64,000 nt of DNA from the NCBI GenBank assembly GCA_947444055.1, contig CANEYR010000010.1, positions 1 through 64,000 of the forward strand. Direction: 5' to 3'. Under the pieces are notes generated by a model. The model did not search any database. It was not told where the DNA came from and saw nothing but the letters and a program-made list of their open reading frames with translations. This document shows, piece by piece, positions 62,638 through 64,000 of the stretch. This DNA is from Planctomycetota bacterium (GTDB lineage: Bacteria; Planctomycetota; UBA1135; UBA2386). Numbering within the stretch: position 1 is the first letter of the stretch; each line of letters begins with the position of its first letter. The position numbers and the translations under genes were made by a program.

Positions 62638-63813
62638 ATGACGCGCACCGTCACCCAGTCGCCGCCGCAAGTGCCCGACTTCCAGTTGTCGCCCGCCCTG
62701 CAGGAGTTTCGTGCCTACGTGCGCGACTACGCGCAGAAGCACCTCGGCAACGCCGCCTACTACGACGCCGAAACCAAGTTTCCGCGCGAGCCCGTACAGG
62801 TGGCGGCCAAGCTCGGTTTGCTGCGCACAACGGTCGCCAAGGAATACGGCGGCTCGGCGATGGGCAACCTCGCCAGCTGCGTGATGCTCGAAGAGATCAA
62901 CGCGGTGTGCGTGTCGACCGGCGTCACCATCAGCGTGCACAATTCGCTGGTCAACTCGCTGCTCGGCAAGTGGTGCAACGAAGCGCAAAAGAAGCGCTGG
63001 TTCCCGAAGCTGGTGACCGGCGAGTGGCTCGGCGCCTACTGCTTGTCCGAAGCGTTCTCCGGCTCGGATGCGGCAGCACTGCGTTGTGAAGCCAAGAAGC
63101 AAGGCGACCACTACGTGATGGACGGCGCCAAGCTGTGGATCACGACCGGCAGCGAAGCGCAATTGTTCGTCATCTTCGCGCGCACCGGCGCCGACCGCGT
63201 CAAGGGCATCTCGGCGTTCGTGGTGGAGCGCGATTGGCCCGGCGTCAGCGTCGGCAAGAAAGAACGCAAGCTCGGCCTGCGCGGCTCGCCGACCACCGAG
63301 ATCGTTTGCGAGAACGTCAAGGTGCCCGCCGATTGCCTGATCGCGACCGAGGGCCTTGGGTTCACGATCGCCCTCGACACGCTCGACGGTGGGCGCCTTG
63401 GCATCGCCTCGCAATCGCTCGGCATCGCTCGCGCCTCGATCGAGCTGATTCGCAGCCACCTCGCTGGCCAAGTGGACGCGAAGGGCCGGCCGAGTGCGTC
63501 CCAGCCCGACCAATGGACGCTCGCCGATCTGGCGGCCGAACTCGACGCCTACCGGTTCTTGACGTGGCGTGCGGCGATCCTGCGCGACCAAGGGGTGCGC
63601 TGCAGCATCGAAGCCGCGATGGCAAAGCTGTGTGCGTCGCGCTTGGCGAATCGGGCGGCGCGCGCGGCCGTATCGGTGCTCGGGCAAGCGGGCGTCGATG
63701 GCAGCAACGCCGCCGAACGGCTGTTGCGCGATGCGCGCATCACCGAGATCTACGAAGGGGCGACCGACATCCAACGCCTGGTCATCGCGCGTGGTTTGGT
63801 GGCTCCCGCATGA
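62638..63813 (+). CDS. acyl-CoA dehydrogenase
   Basis: 391 residues from ATG 62638. FAD-binding segments AYCLSEAFSGSDAAALRC and LWITTGSEAQLFVIF, RKLGLRGSPTTEIVCENV, and the catalytic base E about 371 in RITEIYEGATDIQRLVIAR identify a short/medium-chain dehydrogenase (butyryl-type). It makes the alpha-beta double bond and passes electrons to ETF. Last of the three-enzyme set, but it overlaps the next gene by four bases. Confidence 0.94.
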   Translation: MTRTVTQSPPQVPDFQLSPALQEFRAYVRDYAQKHLGNAAYYDAETKFPREPVQVAAKLGLLRTTVAKEYGGSAMGNLASCVMLEEINAVCVSTGVTISVHNSLVNSLLGKWCNEAQKKRWFPKLVTGEWLGAYCLSEAFSGSDAAALRCEAKKQGDHYVMDGAKLWITTGSEAQLFVIFARTGADRVKGISAFVVERDWPGVSVGKKERKLGLRGSPTTEIVCENVKVPADCLIATEGLGFTIALDTLDGGRLGIASQSLGIARASIELIRSHLAGQVDAKGRPSASQPDQWTLADLAAELDAYRFLTWRAAILRDQGVRCSIEAAMAKLCASRLANRAARAAVSVLGQAGVDGSNAAERLLRDARITEIYEGATDIQRLVIARGLVAPA

Positions 63814-64000
63814 GCTCGATACCGCCTTCCTCGTCAGGTGGACCGTCAGGTGTACCGCCAGGTGTACCGCCAGCGGGCGTGCCACCGCAGACACCGCATT
63901 GGCCAGGTTGGCCGTCGCCGACGCCACCGCCGCGTGAGTCGCGCGGGGTCGCCTTCTTCGTCGCGATCTTCCTTGGCCTCCTGCTCGTTGCTTCGGGCGG
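63810..64000 (+). CDS. Pro/Gly-rich membrane protein (partial)
   Basis: The ATG at 63810 overlaps the acyl-CoA dehydrogenase stop (ATGA). About 63 codons are visible: a Ser/Pro/Gly-rich cytoplasmic tail (SGVPPGVPPAGVPPQ, the DNA is an imperfect short tandem repeat) and then a hydrophobic helix (GVAFFVAIFLGLLLVASG) running to the window edge. The layout recalls the N-terminal anchor of SppA-type peptidases, but nothing here proves that. Confidence 0.6.
   Translation, partial: MSSIPPSSSGGPSGVPPGVPPAGVPPQTPHWPGWPSPTPPPRESRGVAFFVAIFLGLLLVASG

Overview
The window is a GC-rich, gene-dense stretch of a bacterial chromosome with Gram-negative features (lipoproteins, an outer-membrane barrel, type IV-like prepilins). 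The best fit is Planctomycetota. The evidence is a 13-repeat NGD/ARWNG propeller-like secreted protein, a short planctomycete-style RNA polymerase omega subunit, prepilin-like proteins with huge passengers, HAMP-like small membrane proteins and a K+-dependent membrane pyrophosphatase. The assignment is an inference from protein style, not from a marker gene.

Layout. 1-4 kb: an eroded region with the end of an unknown gene, an IS91-type transposase remnant, an unassigned frameshifted gene end, a secreted repeat protein and the tail of a dead cytochrome c gene. 4-7 kb: maf, a di-haem cytochrome c peroxidase lipoprotein and a DUF4143 ATPase. 7-10.6 kb: a two-gene heterodimeric ABC exporter. 10.7-15.3 kb: two prepilin-like genes, one of 1160 residues. 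15.4-24.7 kb: rpoZ, a DUF255 thioredoxin-fold protein, rsfS, a membrane pyrophosphatase, DedA, a three-gene ABC operon and an FHA protein. 24.7-26.4 kb: a second DUF4143 ATPase between two 50-bp direct repeats (48/50 identical). 26.5-34.8 kb: a DUF932-like protein, a BTRD1/beta-lactamase hydrolase, three glycosyltransferases and an anchored Ig-like protein. 35-37.8 kb: an HD phosphohydrolase, an outer-membrane barrel protein and a predicted selenoprotein. 37.8-47 kb: exonuclease, aminotransferase, a large membrane-anchored protein, tRNA-Leu, a PLP decarboxylase, a SirB1-like protein and a ceramidase-like lipoprotein. 47-58 kb: site-2 protease, xseB/xseA, lipB, trxA, a glycosyltransferase, apbC with a DUF1858 protein, a sigma factor, a nitrilase, HU and a MinD/FlhG ATPase. 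58-64 kb: a three-gene membrane operon, tRNA-Ala(CGC) and a thiolase / 3-hydroxyacyl-CoA dehydrogenase / acyl-CoA dehydrogenase set.

The most exciting item is at 37288-37767. One reading frame encodes a lipoprotein with a MerP-like heavy-metal-associated (HMA) domain, and both cysteines of its CxxC metal site are replaced by in-frame TGA codons. Everything after the TGAs stays open and keeps the HMA spacing, and two adjacent stem-loops lie where bacterial SECIS elements are expected. This predicts a UxxU selenoprotein. It overlaps by one base the end of an outer-membrane barrel gene, which suggests a two-gene envelope metal/selenol module. Automatic annotation would break it into a 42-residue stub and a cysteine-less 110-residue fragment. 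No selA, selB, selC or selD is visible in this window, so the prediction depends on the rest of the genome.
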